A stretch of DNA of 64,000 bases from Thozetella sp. PMI_491 (Eukaryota; Ascomycota; Sordariomycetes; Chaetosphaeriales; Chaetosphaeriaceae), in NCBI GenBank assembly GCA_021432635.1, contig MU270015.1:1349762-1413761 (forward strand), written 5' to 3'. The position numbers were made by a program, and so were the translations under genes. A model generated the notes under the pieces. The model was not told the origin of the DNA. It ran no database searches and worked only from the letters and a program-made list of their open reading frames with translations. Below, one piece after another: positions 11,435 through 21,879 of this stretch (the stretch's first letter is position 1; each line of letters opens with the position of its first letter).

Positions 11435-12061
11435 ATGGTTGCCGTGAATCACCCTACCAGCCACGGCCCGTCGGCGACGGCGCTGCTCTTGCTGGACTAC
11501 CACGAAATGCTCGTCGACTACATGCAAGACGAGGCCATACGCAGCAAGGTCATATCATGTGCGCAGACGCTTCTTCTCACTGCTCGCAAACATGGTGTTC
11601 CCATCTTCCATTGTCTAGTAGACAAGGACGGCGCTCCAGCACCCAACAGCAAGCTTCTCGATCGGTGGGAATCGATGATCAAGCCCAGCATAGCTGCAAA
11701 GGGGGCCGAACTCGCTGATCTCGCCCCGCCAGCTGACAAAACCGAAGCTAAGGAGTGGACCTTCGTTAGACAGCCAGGTCACGTCTCTGCACTGAAATCC
11801 CCGGGTCTGATTGCCAAGCTTCGAGACGAGTTGGGCGTGAAGAGTCTTGTGCTCTGCGGGCTGAGCTCGAGCGGGTGCGTGTTGAGCACGGCGAGGAACG
11901 CCACTGATGAGGACTTTGTCACTAGCGTTGCGAAGGATGGCTGCTGGGACCCCAAGGAGGGCGTCCACGATACTATTATGGGTGTTTTGGAGGCTACTGG
12001 GTGGGTGCTTAGCACGGATGAGGCCCTGCGCATCCTTGAAGGAAAGACGGAAGCATCATAA
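11435..12061 (+). CDS. isochorismatase-like cysteine hydrolase
   Basis: An intronless frame of 208 aa. The N-terminal strand ALLLLDYHE places the family's aspartate at residue 21. LVLCGLSSSGCVLST gives the nucleophilic cysteine at 148 in the typical setting at the start of a helix, and the tail GVLEATGWVLST is also family-like. Members hydrolyse isochorismate, nicotinamide, N-carbamoyl amides or related small amides and ethers. The usual catalytic lysine position falls in FVRQPGHVSAL, where I see arginine and glutamine rather than lysine, so the substrate or even the activity may differ. Cytosolic, with no signal peptide. It lies downstream of the DUF4037 gene in the same direction but nearly 1 kb away, so shared regulation is not implied. 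Confidence 0.8.
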   Translation: MVAVNHPTSHGPSATALLLLDYHEMLVDYMQDEAIRSKVISCAQTLLLTARKHGVPIFHCLVDKDGAPAPNSKLLDRWESMIKPSIAAKGAELADLAPPADKTEAKEWTFVRQPGHVSALKSPGLIAKLRDELGVKSLVLCGLSSSGCVLSTARNATDEDFVTSVAKDGCWDPKEGVHDTIMGVLEATGWVLSTDEALRILEGKTEAS

Positions 12062-12499
12062 GATTTAGTCTAGCTCCACCCACTCTTTTTCCCATCAGTC
12101 ATTTCTTCCATGATAAGATTGCCTTAGGTGATATCGACTACAAAGCTCCGTTGTCTTACTGCAGGCGATGTTAGTAAGCTGGGTCAGTTGTCATAGCCAA
12201 CCTAGGTTACATAGGCAGATCGGCAAGTTCACAGCAACTCAAGCAAGATTCGCAAGACCGCATGAGATGGATGTATCAGTGCTTGCACGATCTTGATTCT
12301 AGGTAACATAGATACTGCCTTCTGCTCTCCAGCCGATCGGCTTTGTGCTTCCAGTCAAGCCCTCACTCTTCCGGATTCCAATGAAGGAGGTTCTCTAAAT
12401 GATGCCAGCTAACCAACACATAGAAACTCGTCGAATGGACACACTCAGATGAAGGAGACTCTAGTGGAGATGGGGCAGGGTGGTTCCTGTCGTGTATGC
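12062..12499. other. intergenic between converging genes
   Basis: Holds the 3' untranslated regions of the isochorismatase-like gene and of the 62-aa peptide gene. No coding signal. Confidence 0.4.
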
Positions 12500-12741
12500 T
12501 TAGACGCACACGCACTGGAAGTTGCAAGGGTCGGCGACCTCATTAGGGCACACCACCTGGTTAAAATCGTCACAGGTGCAGCCGTTCGAGGTACAGAAGT
12601 CGGCCTCGGCCGAGCCACCCTTGCAGCTGAAAGCAGCGTTGGTGTAGCCGACGAGAGCGAAGAGAGCGAGAGTGAAGTAAGTCTACAACAGTCAGTTATG
12701 CCAGGTTTCATGACCGGTGTGACGGTACGTCATACCTTCAT
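12500..12741 (-). CDS. 62-aa secreted peptide with eight cysteines
   Basis: Exon 1 is only six bases (12741..12736, ATGAAG). A 53-nt intron follows (GTATGA, branch ATAACTGAC, acceptor TTGTAG), then exon 2 at 12682..12500. The 62-aa product starts with a strong signal peptide (MKTYFTLALFALVGYTNA). The mature peptide of about 44 residues holds eight cysteines, ordered C, C, CxC, C, C, CxC, and ends in CVCV. Size, secretion signal and cysteine density match candidate effectors or antimicrobial peptides, but I recognise no family. The tiny first exon and short length make it easy to miss in automated annotation. The intron falls right after the second codon, which is common in fungal small secreted proteins. 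A TATA box stands about 150 bp upstream. Converges with the isochorismatase-like gene. Confidence 0.75.
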
Positions 12742-12892
12742 TTTAATGTTTTAAGGAGTATTTTTGGTCTGAAGCCGAAGCTGTAAGATTCAAGGCAATA
12801 TTTCTTTTGCGAACTGAGATGTGATGGTGGGTTGAGATGATGCAGAGTGAATGCAAAGAGGACTCGACTGGAACTTGAGAGACAGCTCTCAT

Positions 12893-12899
12893 ATTTATA
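12893..12899 (-). promoter_or_regulatory. TATA box of the 62-aa secreted peptide
   Basis: TATAAAT on the minus strand within CTGTATAAATATGAG, about 150 bp upstream of the ATG at 12741. Fits a core promoter for an inducible small secreted protein. Confidence 0.5.
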
Positions 12900-13542
12900 C
12901 AGATTTTTTTAGATTGCCGTCCATGCTCAAGACAAAGAGAATGTGGCTGTCACCCAGAGCGCCGCAACGCTTTACTACCTAACAGTCTGAGCCTCTTACA
13001 CACCAATACCCGTGCCACGCATATCCTTGTATTCGCATATACGTAAACGTAAACCACACCATGTCAGCTTCAAGTAGTTGCACACACTAAACATCAGTAG
13101 GGATGCCTTCCTTGACAGGGGCTTGAGCAAGCATCTTGCTTCGTCAACTGACTGGTAACCTACCCAAGAGACTTTGTATCGATGAAAGAGATTAATCCTT
13201 GTACCACTGTCCCCATGTGGGAGCATTACCGTCAGCACGTTAAAACAGCCCAGAGAGGCACTGATCTACGTCACGTCTTACATAGTTTCGTTGGTAACCA
13301 AGGTAAGAAGTCTTGGCATACCGTCCTGTTGAATCTATCAATTATATTACCCTGGTTATTTGGTCTACTGTTGGTTCAATACTAGGATCCCATTCCTGGG
13401 GTAAAACAAAGGGCTAAAACTGGTTCATACTGTTGGTCTGGTCTTCTCTGTGTATCTGGTGGAAAGCAGCTGGAAACGAAGCCATATTGATCAAGCTCGT
13501 ATAGCGTTACTTAGGTTTAAGATCTTTTACGCGACGCGTTCG

Positions 13543-13790
13543 CGTAGATATAGTGGAGACTAGTGTGGTATGTGGGGGGGGCCTTGTTCAACTGGCTTGC
13601 TGGCTGTTTTTTTACTTTTTTTTTACTTTTACTGCTTTTACTCCGCTTTTTACTAGTTGATATTGACGATATCTACGACCATATATCCACTACGCCAGCT
13701 GGCCGCTTTGTTTTTTAAAATATAAGGGGATACGATCGTAGATATGGTGGTTGCAGACCCTCCCCTCCCCCCCCCCCCCCCCACATGGGG
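13543..13790. repeat. low-complexity block with homopolymer tracts and a repeated CGTAGATAT motif
   Basis: CGTAGATATAGTGG (13543) and CGTAGATATGGTGG (13737) are direct copies, and ATATCTACG at 13670 is the same motif inverted. Between them are T-rich tracts with repeated TTTTTAC. A G-run after GTATGT near 13570 is mirrored by a C-run before ACATGGGG near 13770. No coding sequence. Looks like a small degraded element or a slippage-prone spacer. The rest of 12742-14074 shows no gene. Confidence 0.5.
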
Positions 13791-13824
13791 GATCTCAGGG
13801 TTAGGGTCCAGGCTTATGTAAAAA

Positions 13825-13864
13825 GCACAGGTCCTGTGCCAGACTGGAGGCACAGGACCTGTGC
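13825..13864. repeat. perfect 16-bp inverted repeat with 8-nt loop
   Basis: GCACAGGTCCTGTGCC (13825-13840) and GGCACAGGACCTGTGC (13849-13864) are exact reverse complements around AGACTGGA. Each arm is itself almost palindromic, so the stretch can form one long or two short hairpins. Confidence 0.85.
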
Positions 13865-14074
13865 CTGTAGTGGACCCCGAATGCGTCTGGGGAGATGACT
13901 AAACAAACAAGCAATTTTTTCCTGTCTGTCCGTGCAACTGAATGCTTACTTCCAGCACAAACTTCTCTTCTCAAGGCAGTTCAGTCCTTCGTATAGCTCG
14001 TATCGGTGGCATAATCAATCGATACGTAGCTAATACTGCTACTGTAAACAATCAGGTAGCGGATTCCATTATAC

Positions 14075-15745
14075 ATGGCGGCTAGCATCCCCAGGAAACA
14101 AGCAAAGCGCTTTTCCTGTCGCAATTGCAAAGAGCGAAAGGTTAAGGTGAGTCATCGCATCGTTAGGTGTCTGCTAGACCTGGTGAAGAGCCGGCTGAGG
14201 ACACATGACTAATAGTATGAGTAGTGTAGCGGCGAGCAACCTGGTTGCCGTACGTGTGCGAACTCCAATAGGGTTTGCCGTGGATACGATCACTCCAAGC
14301 ACTTTCTTTTAATACATCGCGGAACAAGTGGTCTAGCTTTCGAGAGCTCTCTTAGAGATGCGGCTGGATCGGTTTCCGCGTCAAAGGGACGAATTTTGCA
14401 GCCAATCTCACCACGCTACGCCTTCAGGCAGCAGCTAGTTTCGGAGTACGTCGAGCATCAGCTACCAGAAGAATTAACAGCTGGGACAGACCGTGATCAG
14501 CATTGGCTCCTGAAGATCATGGATATAGCCAATCTTAACTCGGCATTGGAATCTGTCCTCTTGGCTTGCTGCATCTCGCGATTGGGGAAAAGAAACGACC
14601 GAGAAGACCTGAGAGTCCAGGGCCTAACACTATATCAAAAATCCCTCCACGAACTGCAGAAGGCAATTGATCATCCGGGGCTACGGATGCAGGAACAAAC
14701 GTTGACGACATGTATCGCATTGACCAATCACGAAGTATTACGGCAGCCTCCCCAAGAAGGGTACCTCGACTTTTTCAACCATTATAACGGCACAATGGAA
14801 TTATTGAAGCGCCGAGGGCCGGTGATGAGTAGAAGCGGTCTTGGCTTCCCCGTCTTTCGAGCTCTGCGATTGATGAGCGTAGGTCTCCTCCGTCGCAGAC
14901 GTCATTTATGTCGCAATGCTTACATTGCACTCTTCCAGACGTACATAGGGTTGTCACAGAAAAAGGCGGGCTTCCTCTCTACCCATGAATGGTTAGAAGA
15001 ACCGTGGGTCTCACGCACCCCCAAGGACTCCAATGACAAGATCACCGATATCATGCTCAAACTCCCCGCTATTTATAAGTATGACGGCATGATCGGTGAC
15101 AGAACCTTGAGGCTCCGAGAAAGAATTGTGGCTGGTCTTCAATGTGTAAGAGCATGCTGGCGATTCGACCAAGCTTTGACAGATTGGTTAAAGGAACTAG
15201 GGGAAAAGTACCCAGGGCCTCTCTTCTGGGTAAGCACGACGAAAGCGGATATAAATCCTCTTCAAGGGAAGGATGAATCTCCGGTCATAGCATTGTTCCC
15301 TGCTATCTACGAATTTCCATCCTATATGCTTGCCTACGCGCTCCTACGATATTGGATTTCGCGCGTGATCGTCAGCTATCACCTCTGCCAGACCTATCAG
15401 ACTCTTGAAAGCCTCGTCGCAGAGCGCGGGGCAACGAAACGAGAAGTTGTGGAATGCACCTGCACGAACAGTCCAAATACAAAGATGGCATCGTGCTTGC
15501 GGCACTTTTCACTAGACCAGTTGCCGCCACTGGGGTACCGCAAGAACTGGACGCAGTCTATTGCCCGGAACATATGCCAATCCATTGACTTCTTCATGCA
15601 GGACAAGTGGAAAATGGTGGGGCGGGTTGTTCTTATGCCTCCTGTGAAGATCATGCAATCGTATTGGGAAATTGACGAAAATGATAGAACCCGCGAGCTG
15701 GCATGGGCAACCGAAACAATTACCCGGATCTGCAAGAGATGGTGA
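14075..15745 (+). CDS. Zn2Cys6 transcription factor
   Basis: Exon 1 (14075..14146) encodes 24 residues ending in the first half of a zinc cluster. A 78-nt intron (GTGAGT, branch GACTAATAG, acceptor GAGTAG) is followed by exon 2 (14225..15745). The 530-aa protein has CRNCKERKVK in exon 1 and CSGEQPGCRTC then CRGYD in exon 2, a textbook C-x2-C-x6-C-x6-C-x2-C-x6-C cluster at residues 15-42. The intron splits it just before the third cysteine, a common position. The rest resembles the fungal-specific transcription factor domain 2 type (for example LLACCISRLGKR near residue 115). Nuclear DNA-binding regulator; target unknown. There is no obvious co-regulated neighbour, as both flanks are intergenic for hundreds of bases. 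Confidence 0.85.
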
Positions 15746-16727
15746 CTAGGTATTCGGGTGTAAAAATCATAGACTAGCGCACCATTTTATACTGACATCT
15801 GCCGCTGCATTACATGCATGTTCAAACAACATAATGACGGGAAACACTGTTGATGCACAGTCCTATTCGTTGCTATAACACAACAATGTCTAGATAGATT
15901 CAAAGTTACTCCTTGACGAAGAGTTTGCCGAGATTTGCCACGAGCAAGATGTCAAACTTAAGTGATGGTCCAGTTCCAAATTCTCATATCTCAACCCTAG
16001 CTAGCACAAAGTATATTACGAAAGCGAAGGCCAAGGCGTCCACATCAAGCAACATACGGTGGGAATCCCCCTGAGGTCTAGCTTCTCTGCTTCTTGCCTG
16101 TTTCTAGCATAACACCTCTCGTCGTATTTGTCGCAATTGGCCCACTGGACTCGCAACCAAGGTTTCACGTCCTTCTACGGCGCCATAAGTGCTCCATCAC
16201 GAGGTTTACGGTGGTTCAAGAGCTTTATGGTTATTCCAAACAGGTGGATCATTTAAGAGCCTCTGCCCTCTGGGCCGTGGCGGTGCAAAGGTAACTTTTA
16301 TGGGAATTATATGTGACACAACTCTCCAAATAATTACTTGCTACCTTGGGAAGAACAGGAAGCCATCCCTAAGCATTCGATCGAACATCTTCATTCGGTC
16401 GAATAGTAGAACCGGTCGAGCGATACGTGATCAATGCCCTCGTCTCTATAATGCCCAGAGAGTGGGAGGATAAAATTCCTAAAGGCGAATCTACAAACAG
16501 TCCACTAAATTTCTTATATGTATTTTGAACGATGGTAAATATATAGCAGTTGTAATTATAGCAGTTGAGGTCATATATGACCTAGTTTATATGCCTCGAC
16601 ATAGGTACGGTAACTGCAATTATGTGCTTTATGCCGTGGCATAAGTGAGGTCGCTTTACTTGAGTTTTATGGGTTTTCTCTTGTAAAGCAGATAGGAAAC
16701 TCAAACCGCAACGAACAGGACTTTTAA
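15746..16727. other. intergenic between two converging regulators
   Basis: AT-rich near 16500-16600. No coding signal. Holds 3' ends of both Zn2Cys6 regulator genes. Confidence 0.4.
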
Positions 16728-18051
16728 TTACACTCCACTTATAGTAATCTCCCCAGCTAGAACCTTGCATGGCCAATTCATAACCCAGCGCAAGTCGGCA
16801 GGTATCAGTTCAAAAATGCCTCTAATATTTCGCTGGACAACTTCGTATTCCCCTTCACCATTCACCCACCATGCATGGCCCACAGCTTTTAGCAATACCA
16901 TTATTCGTGCCATTAAAGCCATCGCCAATGTATCGTGTCTCTCGAGCATAGTGTAATATCTCGGTTCGCACCTCATGGCCATGAAACTTACGAACAGCCG
17001 AAGCGTGTTCCCAGCAGCGCCGGAGTAAAAGGCTTGATACTGGTGCAACACGTACTCTTTGACGTTCAAGTAGATGCTCCTGTCATCTTCCGGCAGTGTT
17101 GAGATGTTGAATGCATTTAGCAAACATGTGAGGTCGTCCTCGACGTTTTGCAGTTGAGCCTGTGCAGAGACCGATAATTCTTGTCTCGGCAATGTGTTAG
17201 GCAGAGGTTCCGAAACAAACCATCTGTATCCTAGCTGGCTCAGAAATGCTTTATTCCGCAGAAAGATGACGCCAACCCCTTCCATAGTTTTGAATACTTG
17301 AAGGGGAAGCTCATATTGTTCGTCCGTTTGGCATTTATGAGCTAGAAGCCAGTGAATGTGACATAATAAGACGGCGGAGAGCAATAGTTGCTCCACGGGG
17401 CCGCCGGTGGGGTTCAACAGCGCCTGCCGCTGGTTCACGAGGGTTCGGTCAAGATATTGTCTCAGTGCTACTGATACGGTAGAATCATTGGGTAAATAAG
17501 AGTGCAAGTGGAGTGCAGAGAGCGTGAGCATCGGGTTCAGAATCAGTTCGGACTCGAAGGAGAGTTGCGGTATGATTCGCTGCCAAACGTCTCCGGTTGT
17601 GCCATCGCATTCAGGCATTGCGTAGCGAACTAAGTCGGCATAATGGTAAATTAACCGTAACTCTGTGGCTCGCAATCTGGTTGGGCTTGCTGCAGAGCTT
17701 GGGTGCCATCTTAAGGAAGGAGCAGGCCTATCCAAAGCGGAGGCCGAAGCGTCGTGAGGAATCAAGTCCCCGGACACTTCGCCCCTGGTATATTCCCTGG
17801 AAGCAAAATGTTTGCTACGAGAAGCTCTGGCATTCCAATCACAATGCTGGATAGTGACATATCTGCGGCGGCAGTTCGAGCAGACAGGTTTAATCTCATC
17901 ACACTAGACTAAGGCTTTAGCAAGGACAGGTACTTAGGTTTGGCAGGAATGCGCATACTTTAACCTTTCGGAGTCTACAGTCTCGACAGCCGGTTCTAGA
18001 CTTTCTAAGCCAAAACCCCTGACCCTGGTCATATATGTTGTGCGAAATCAT
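16728..18051 (-). CDS. Zn2Cys6 transcription factor next to NmrA-like gene
   Basis: Exon 1 (18051..17959, 31 codons) ends in CRDCRLRKVK. A 55-nt intron (GTATGC...GTCTAG) leads to exon 2 (17903..16728), which begins CDEIKPVCSNCRRRY and has its sixth cysteine in QHCDW. The product is 422 aa. The cluster spacing is C-x2-C-x6-C-x6-C-x2-C-x9-C; the last gap is longer than usual but within the known range. The C-terminal 350 residues are of the fungal transcription factor domain 2 type, with ALHLHSYLPNDS, QLLLSAVLLCHIHWL and LRLFVSFMAMR. The start ATG gives a basic segment just before the cluster. It is divergent from the NmrA-like gene across about 400 bp that carries six 8-bp repeats, so it may control that gene or itself (inference). 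Confidence 0.8.
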
Positions 18052-18085
18052 TGAAATTTTGTCGGTATGATTACTGGCTGGGATA

Positions 18086-18133
18086 CGAAGGGGCGAAGGT
18101 GCGAAGATCCGAAGGTGCGAAGATGCGAAGTTT
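18086..18133. repeat. six 8-bp repeats CGAAGNNN in a divergent promoter
   Basis: CGAAGGGG, CGAAGGTG, CGAAGATC, CGAAGGTG, CGAAGATG and CGAAGTTT follow each other without gaps, 35 bp upstream of the regulator ATG and about 320 bp upstream of the NmrA-like ATG. Could be a cluster of regulator sites or a simple repeat. The rest of 18052-18449 shows only a poly-C run just before the NmrA-like start. Confidence 0.7.
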
Positions 18134-18449
18134 CGTGCAGGTTAAATCCTCGTTGCTGATATTCTGAATTGGTAAGCAAAGTGGATCCTCTCATGCGACT
18201 AAACCGCGAATAATATCTAAAAGCGAACTTGCGAGAGAGCAGGTCCCACGCTAACTGCCTGAGGACCCGGGAACATAATCTATTTCTTTCTTTCAAATTG
18301 GCGGGTATAAAGTGGCTGAAGCCTTCGCGATCTTGATAATAATTCTATACCTTAGAGATCATTTCATCGCCTCGCCTAGCTAAAAGTCCCGAGTCAGGAG
18401 CATCAGTCGTCTCACCTAACTGCCTCCCCCCCCCCTCGTTGTTCCCGCA

Positions 18450-19385
18450 ATGCCTAAACTTCTTACTGTCTTCGGCGCTACCGGCAAGCAAGGCGGCTCA
18501 GTCATCAAATCTGTGCTGAATGATCCAGAGTTATCCCAGGAGTACAATGTCCGCATTGTCACCCGAAATATCGACTCAGAGAAATCCAAGCAGCTTTGGG
18601 AGAAGGTTGAGGTTGTCCATGGCGACATGACCAATCGGGCGTCCATTGAAGCCGCACTAACTGACACAAACACCGTATTCGTCATGACGGCACCAACCTG
18701 GGGCCCCAACGGCTTGGAGGGCGACGATGGTGTCGCTGAAATGATCGCTGATGTAGCTGTTGAGAAAGGTGTGGAATACATTATCTTCAGCACTCTGCCG
18801 TCAGCTACGGAAATCTCTGGAGGCAAATACACCACCGTCACCCTCTTTGATGCCAAGGCAAAAGCTGAAAAGCATATACGCGGCCTGCCCATCAAGTCAG
18901 CGTTCTTCTCAGGAGGCTTCTTTATGGAGAATTTCCTTTCAAAAGGCTTTTTCCTGTCTCCGAAACAGACATCCGATGGAACCTGGATTATAAGCTGCCA
19001 CATCACTGCCAAGACCTTGCTGCCGTATATCAATAGTAGTGAGGACACTGGCAAGTTCCTCGGGGCTATCCTCGCTGAACCTGAAAAGTTCGAAGGCAAA
19101 ACATTGACTGGTGCTGTAGGTCTGTACAGTATGGAAGCTGTGGCTGCTATTATGTCCAAGGCTACAGGCAAAACGATCACTTATAGGAAAGTTTCGCTCG
19201 AGAGTTTCAAAACGACCGTACCATATGCCTCTGACATGTGGGGTGATTGCTTAAAGTTTATGGAGGAATTCAATTATTACGGCCCGAACACTAATGGTCT
19301 AATTACCTGGGCCACGGAGAATGCGCGAGGTAGACTTACTACGTTGGAGGAGTTTTTCGATGAACACCGTGAACAACTCATATAA
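18450..19385 (+). CDS. NmrA-like NAD(P)-binding protein
   Basis: An intronless 311-aa frame. The N-terminus has the Rossmann motif VFGATGKQGGSV at residues 7-18. It continues in NmrA style with VRIVTRN, VVHGDM, TNTVFVMTAP, GVEYIIFSTLP, FFSGGFFMENF and a C-terminal DEHREQL. NmrA-like proteins bind NAD(P) without being classical dehydrogenases. Some act as redox sensors that modulate transcription factors (NmrA with AreA), others are quinone or isoflavone reductase relatives. Cytosolic or nuclear. The gene lies head to head with a Zn2Cys6 regulator, which suggests a sensor-regulator pair, but that is inference from arrangement only. Confidence 0.85.
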   Translation: MPKLLTVFGATGKQGGSVIKSVLNDPELSQEYNVRIVTRNIDSEKSKQLWEKVEVVHGDMTNRASIEAALTDTNTVFVMTAPTWGPNGLEGDDGVAEMIADVAVEKGVEYIIFSTLPSATEISGGKYTTVTLFDAKAKAEKHIRGLPIKSAFFSGGFFMENFLSKGFFLSPKQTSDGTWIISCHITAKTLLPYINSSEDTGKFLGAILAEPEKFEGKTLTGAVGLYSMEAVAAIMSKATGKTITYRKVSLESFKTTVPYASDMWGDCLKFMEEFNYYGPNTNGLITWATENARGRLTTLEEFFDEHREQLI

Positions 19386-20149
19386 GCAGATAGATCTAAA
19401 GGGTTTGGTCTTCTTTCTACAAAACTCTGCATCTCCCGGGGATAAAGAGCTAGGATGGCCGGGGTATCGTCCAGATTATTATTCGAAATGCAGGGACTTT
19501 GTCTTGTAAACTACGACCCGGTGTCAGGCCGCTTTGGGACTGGGGCCCGGAGGTGCTTCGGTCTTCGGGTCTATCGTCTCCGAGAAGGGAGGGAGAAAGT
19601 GTGACAAACTTCGATTATAAGGGGGACCGGCCAGCGCAAAGCCTCATCCCAGACCTACTTCCCTCATGTGCAGAGCTCATTAGGGTTAATAACCCATGAC
19701 CATTCGGTCGAGCGTAGCTAGGTAGGCAGCTTACCGTCACGTGCAGCGCGCCCATCAAGGTTGATTACCACCTTGCGATCTACTTTGGTCGCAATAAGGT
19801 TTGGCCACGCCACGGCGAGCTCTTACGAGCTTTAGCTCGCCGACTACGGTATAGAAGCGTTGAGAAAAGCTTGTCGCAGTTGGACAAGATGACTCAATCG
19901 GCCTCAACCTTCTTCCGATCGATACTTGGCCTTCTGAAATGTCAGCTAGATCCTCCAGATTTGGAGTCCAAAATACCCCTAGCAACTACATTTCGACGAG
20001 ATTCGTCTACTTCTCCGAGTTATTCAGTTATATACACTGCGTGCCAAGACCGGGGTTACTCGAAGCAAAACTAACCCCACTGTGGTTTACATCGAAGAAC
20101 TGCCCAAGACATTTATCAGCCCCTGTGCCATTTACTCATGCATCCCCTC
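19386..20149. other. intergenic, likely edge of decayed repeat
   Basis: No intact gene. Sequence from about 19750 onward grades into the decayed minus-strand gene, with scattered protein-like fragments and stops. Confidence 0.3.
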
Positions 20150-21216
20150 AGGTTCACTGAATAAGGCATTGAGCTCATTTCGCGCCTTTAGGCGGTCGAA
20201 GTATTCAGCGGCAGTAGATTCTGCGGTAGTCTCTCTATAAAGAAAGTGGAGGAATACGGTGAGGCTGTAAGAGTAATCGTCCTTTACACGGTTAAATAGT
20301 GAACCGAGCCGCTGTAAGAGATCCTAGTCCTCCTTAGAGAGAGAGCAGAGGTGAGTCCCTAAGGGCAATAATTAGCATCGAGATAACCGGGATAAGCTCT
20401 TGAGAACCACCCTTAGTTGTTTTTAGTGACTGGAAAATGAGGTTGTGGAGGAACAAATAAATATCCTTTAAGTCTTCTTTATATGCCACACAGTGCTTTT
20501 CTGTTAGATAGTATAGAATACGCTAGAACATAGTAGATTAGCGCGCGTTAGGCTTTGGCTCAAGGTTCAGTTCAACCATCAACTGTATTATAACAATAAA
20601 TCTGCCAAGAAGATACTGTAGCAGGGTAGGTCCTGGTTTAGGCAGATCTATAAGGCTCTGTAACAGGGCTATTAACAGCCGTATATACCCCTGCGGTGAG
20701 AGATGTCCGCCAAAGGATATACTTAATGTCGGCGGTAGAGAGTAATCTTAAGGAGAGTATATATACTATTTAGTGCAGGGCATCTCTCACCGTCCTCTTA
20801 AACTCGCCTTCCAACGTCTCTATTATACTGTAAATAACAGCCAGTAACACTTGCTCGAGGTCCAGCTGCTTAAATATCTTCTTTAGAGCCTTGTCTACGG
20901 TAGTGAATATAGTGTCGTAAAACTTGCCTGAAATAGCCTTTAGGATCAAGGGGCTAGCAGTAGTAATCTCCTCTTTATAGGGCAAGGTCTTAAGCTAAAC
21001 CAGATAGTAGGCGCATGCGTTGCAGCACACAAATAGGGACAGAATATCTGTCTCAGGAAATATACCTATTACAAGAGGAAATATAAGACTAGAGCGGCTA
21101 TTAGGTTTTGGGAACCTGGCAGTGTTATAGGTACTTGGAGGTTGTTTTAGAGGGACGGCAAGGACTGTGTCTAGAGAGTCGCAAATCAGACATCTTTCTT
21201 TAAATTCTGCAGTCAT
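20150..21216 (-). pseudogene. decayed gene of a repeated fungal family
   Basis: From 21216 downward the minus strand reads as protein in one frame (ERCLICDSLDTVLAVPLKQP, then LFVCCNACAYYLV) and, after a stop at 20995, continues in the same frame (LPYKEEITTASPLILKAISG, LDLEQVLLAVIYSIIETLEG). Further coding-like pieces occur in shifted frames down to about 20160 (VKDDYSYSLTVFLHFLYRET and YFDRLKARNELNALF). Several stops and frame changes show that the gene is dead. CxxC and CCNAC resemble a zinc-binding head. I recognise the style of a multicopy hypothetical family common in plant-pathogenic ascomycetes, possibly transposon-borne, but cannot name it. The AT-rich stops are compatible with repeat-induced point mutation. 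Confidence 0.55.
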
Positions 21217-21879
21217 TTTAGAATCATGTTCATACTAATATCCAGGAATATATAGCATATTGGTTTCTTCTAGGGCCACGTTAGTATCATGTGGCACATA
21301 ATCCGAGCGAAATATTCCGACGGTGGCGACACAAGTAAGAAGTCAAAATCTGCCATGACAAATTCGTTCTTCAGGTCCCCGAAGCATTCCTTGCCATCCG
21401 ATACGTCGGGTGCTCCGCATCTATACACCAATGAGACCTGGTCTAGTACCGGCCCTCAAGGGGACTATCATGAACTCGAAGAGATGCATGCATAATAAGT
21501 CCGTATTTCTTAAAAGAATAATGTTTTCTGTTGGACCAAGCTGACAAGGGCCTTTTTCTGTCTAGTGGGTCTTGAATCGTCCATAGCGAAACTTATAGTG
21601 GTATTTAGGTGTTGCTCCTCGTGGGTATCCTCTATCACAACAAAAGAAACGTTAGCCCATGCGTTCAAAGACAAAGGAAGTACGGATAGCCAATGATCTG
21701 TAAATAGTGTGTCGTCATCGCATCATATAGTGGGGTAATATTTATATATACTTAACGAGCACTCATATAAATGCCTCTTGTGAAGGGATTCGAGTAGTTA
21801 GTGCCGTACAACAGGCTGTTATGGAAAGAACTTTGTCATAGTGAAGACTCTCTCGTCTGCAAGCCAAACTAGCCAAGAA
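21217..21879. other. intergenic, AT-rich
   Basis: No gene seen. AT-rich around 21710-21770. Downstream flank of the FAD-linked oxidoreductase gene. Confidence 0.35.
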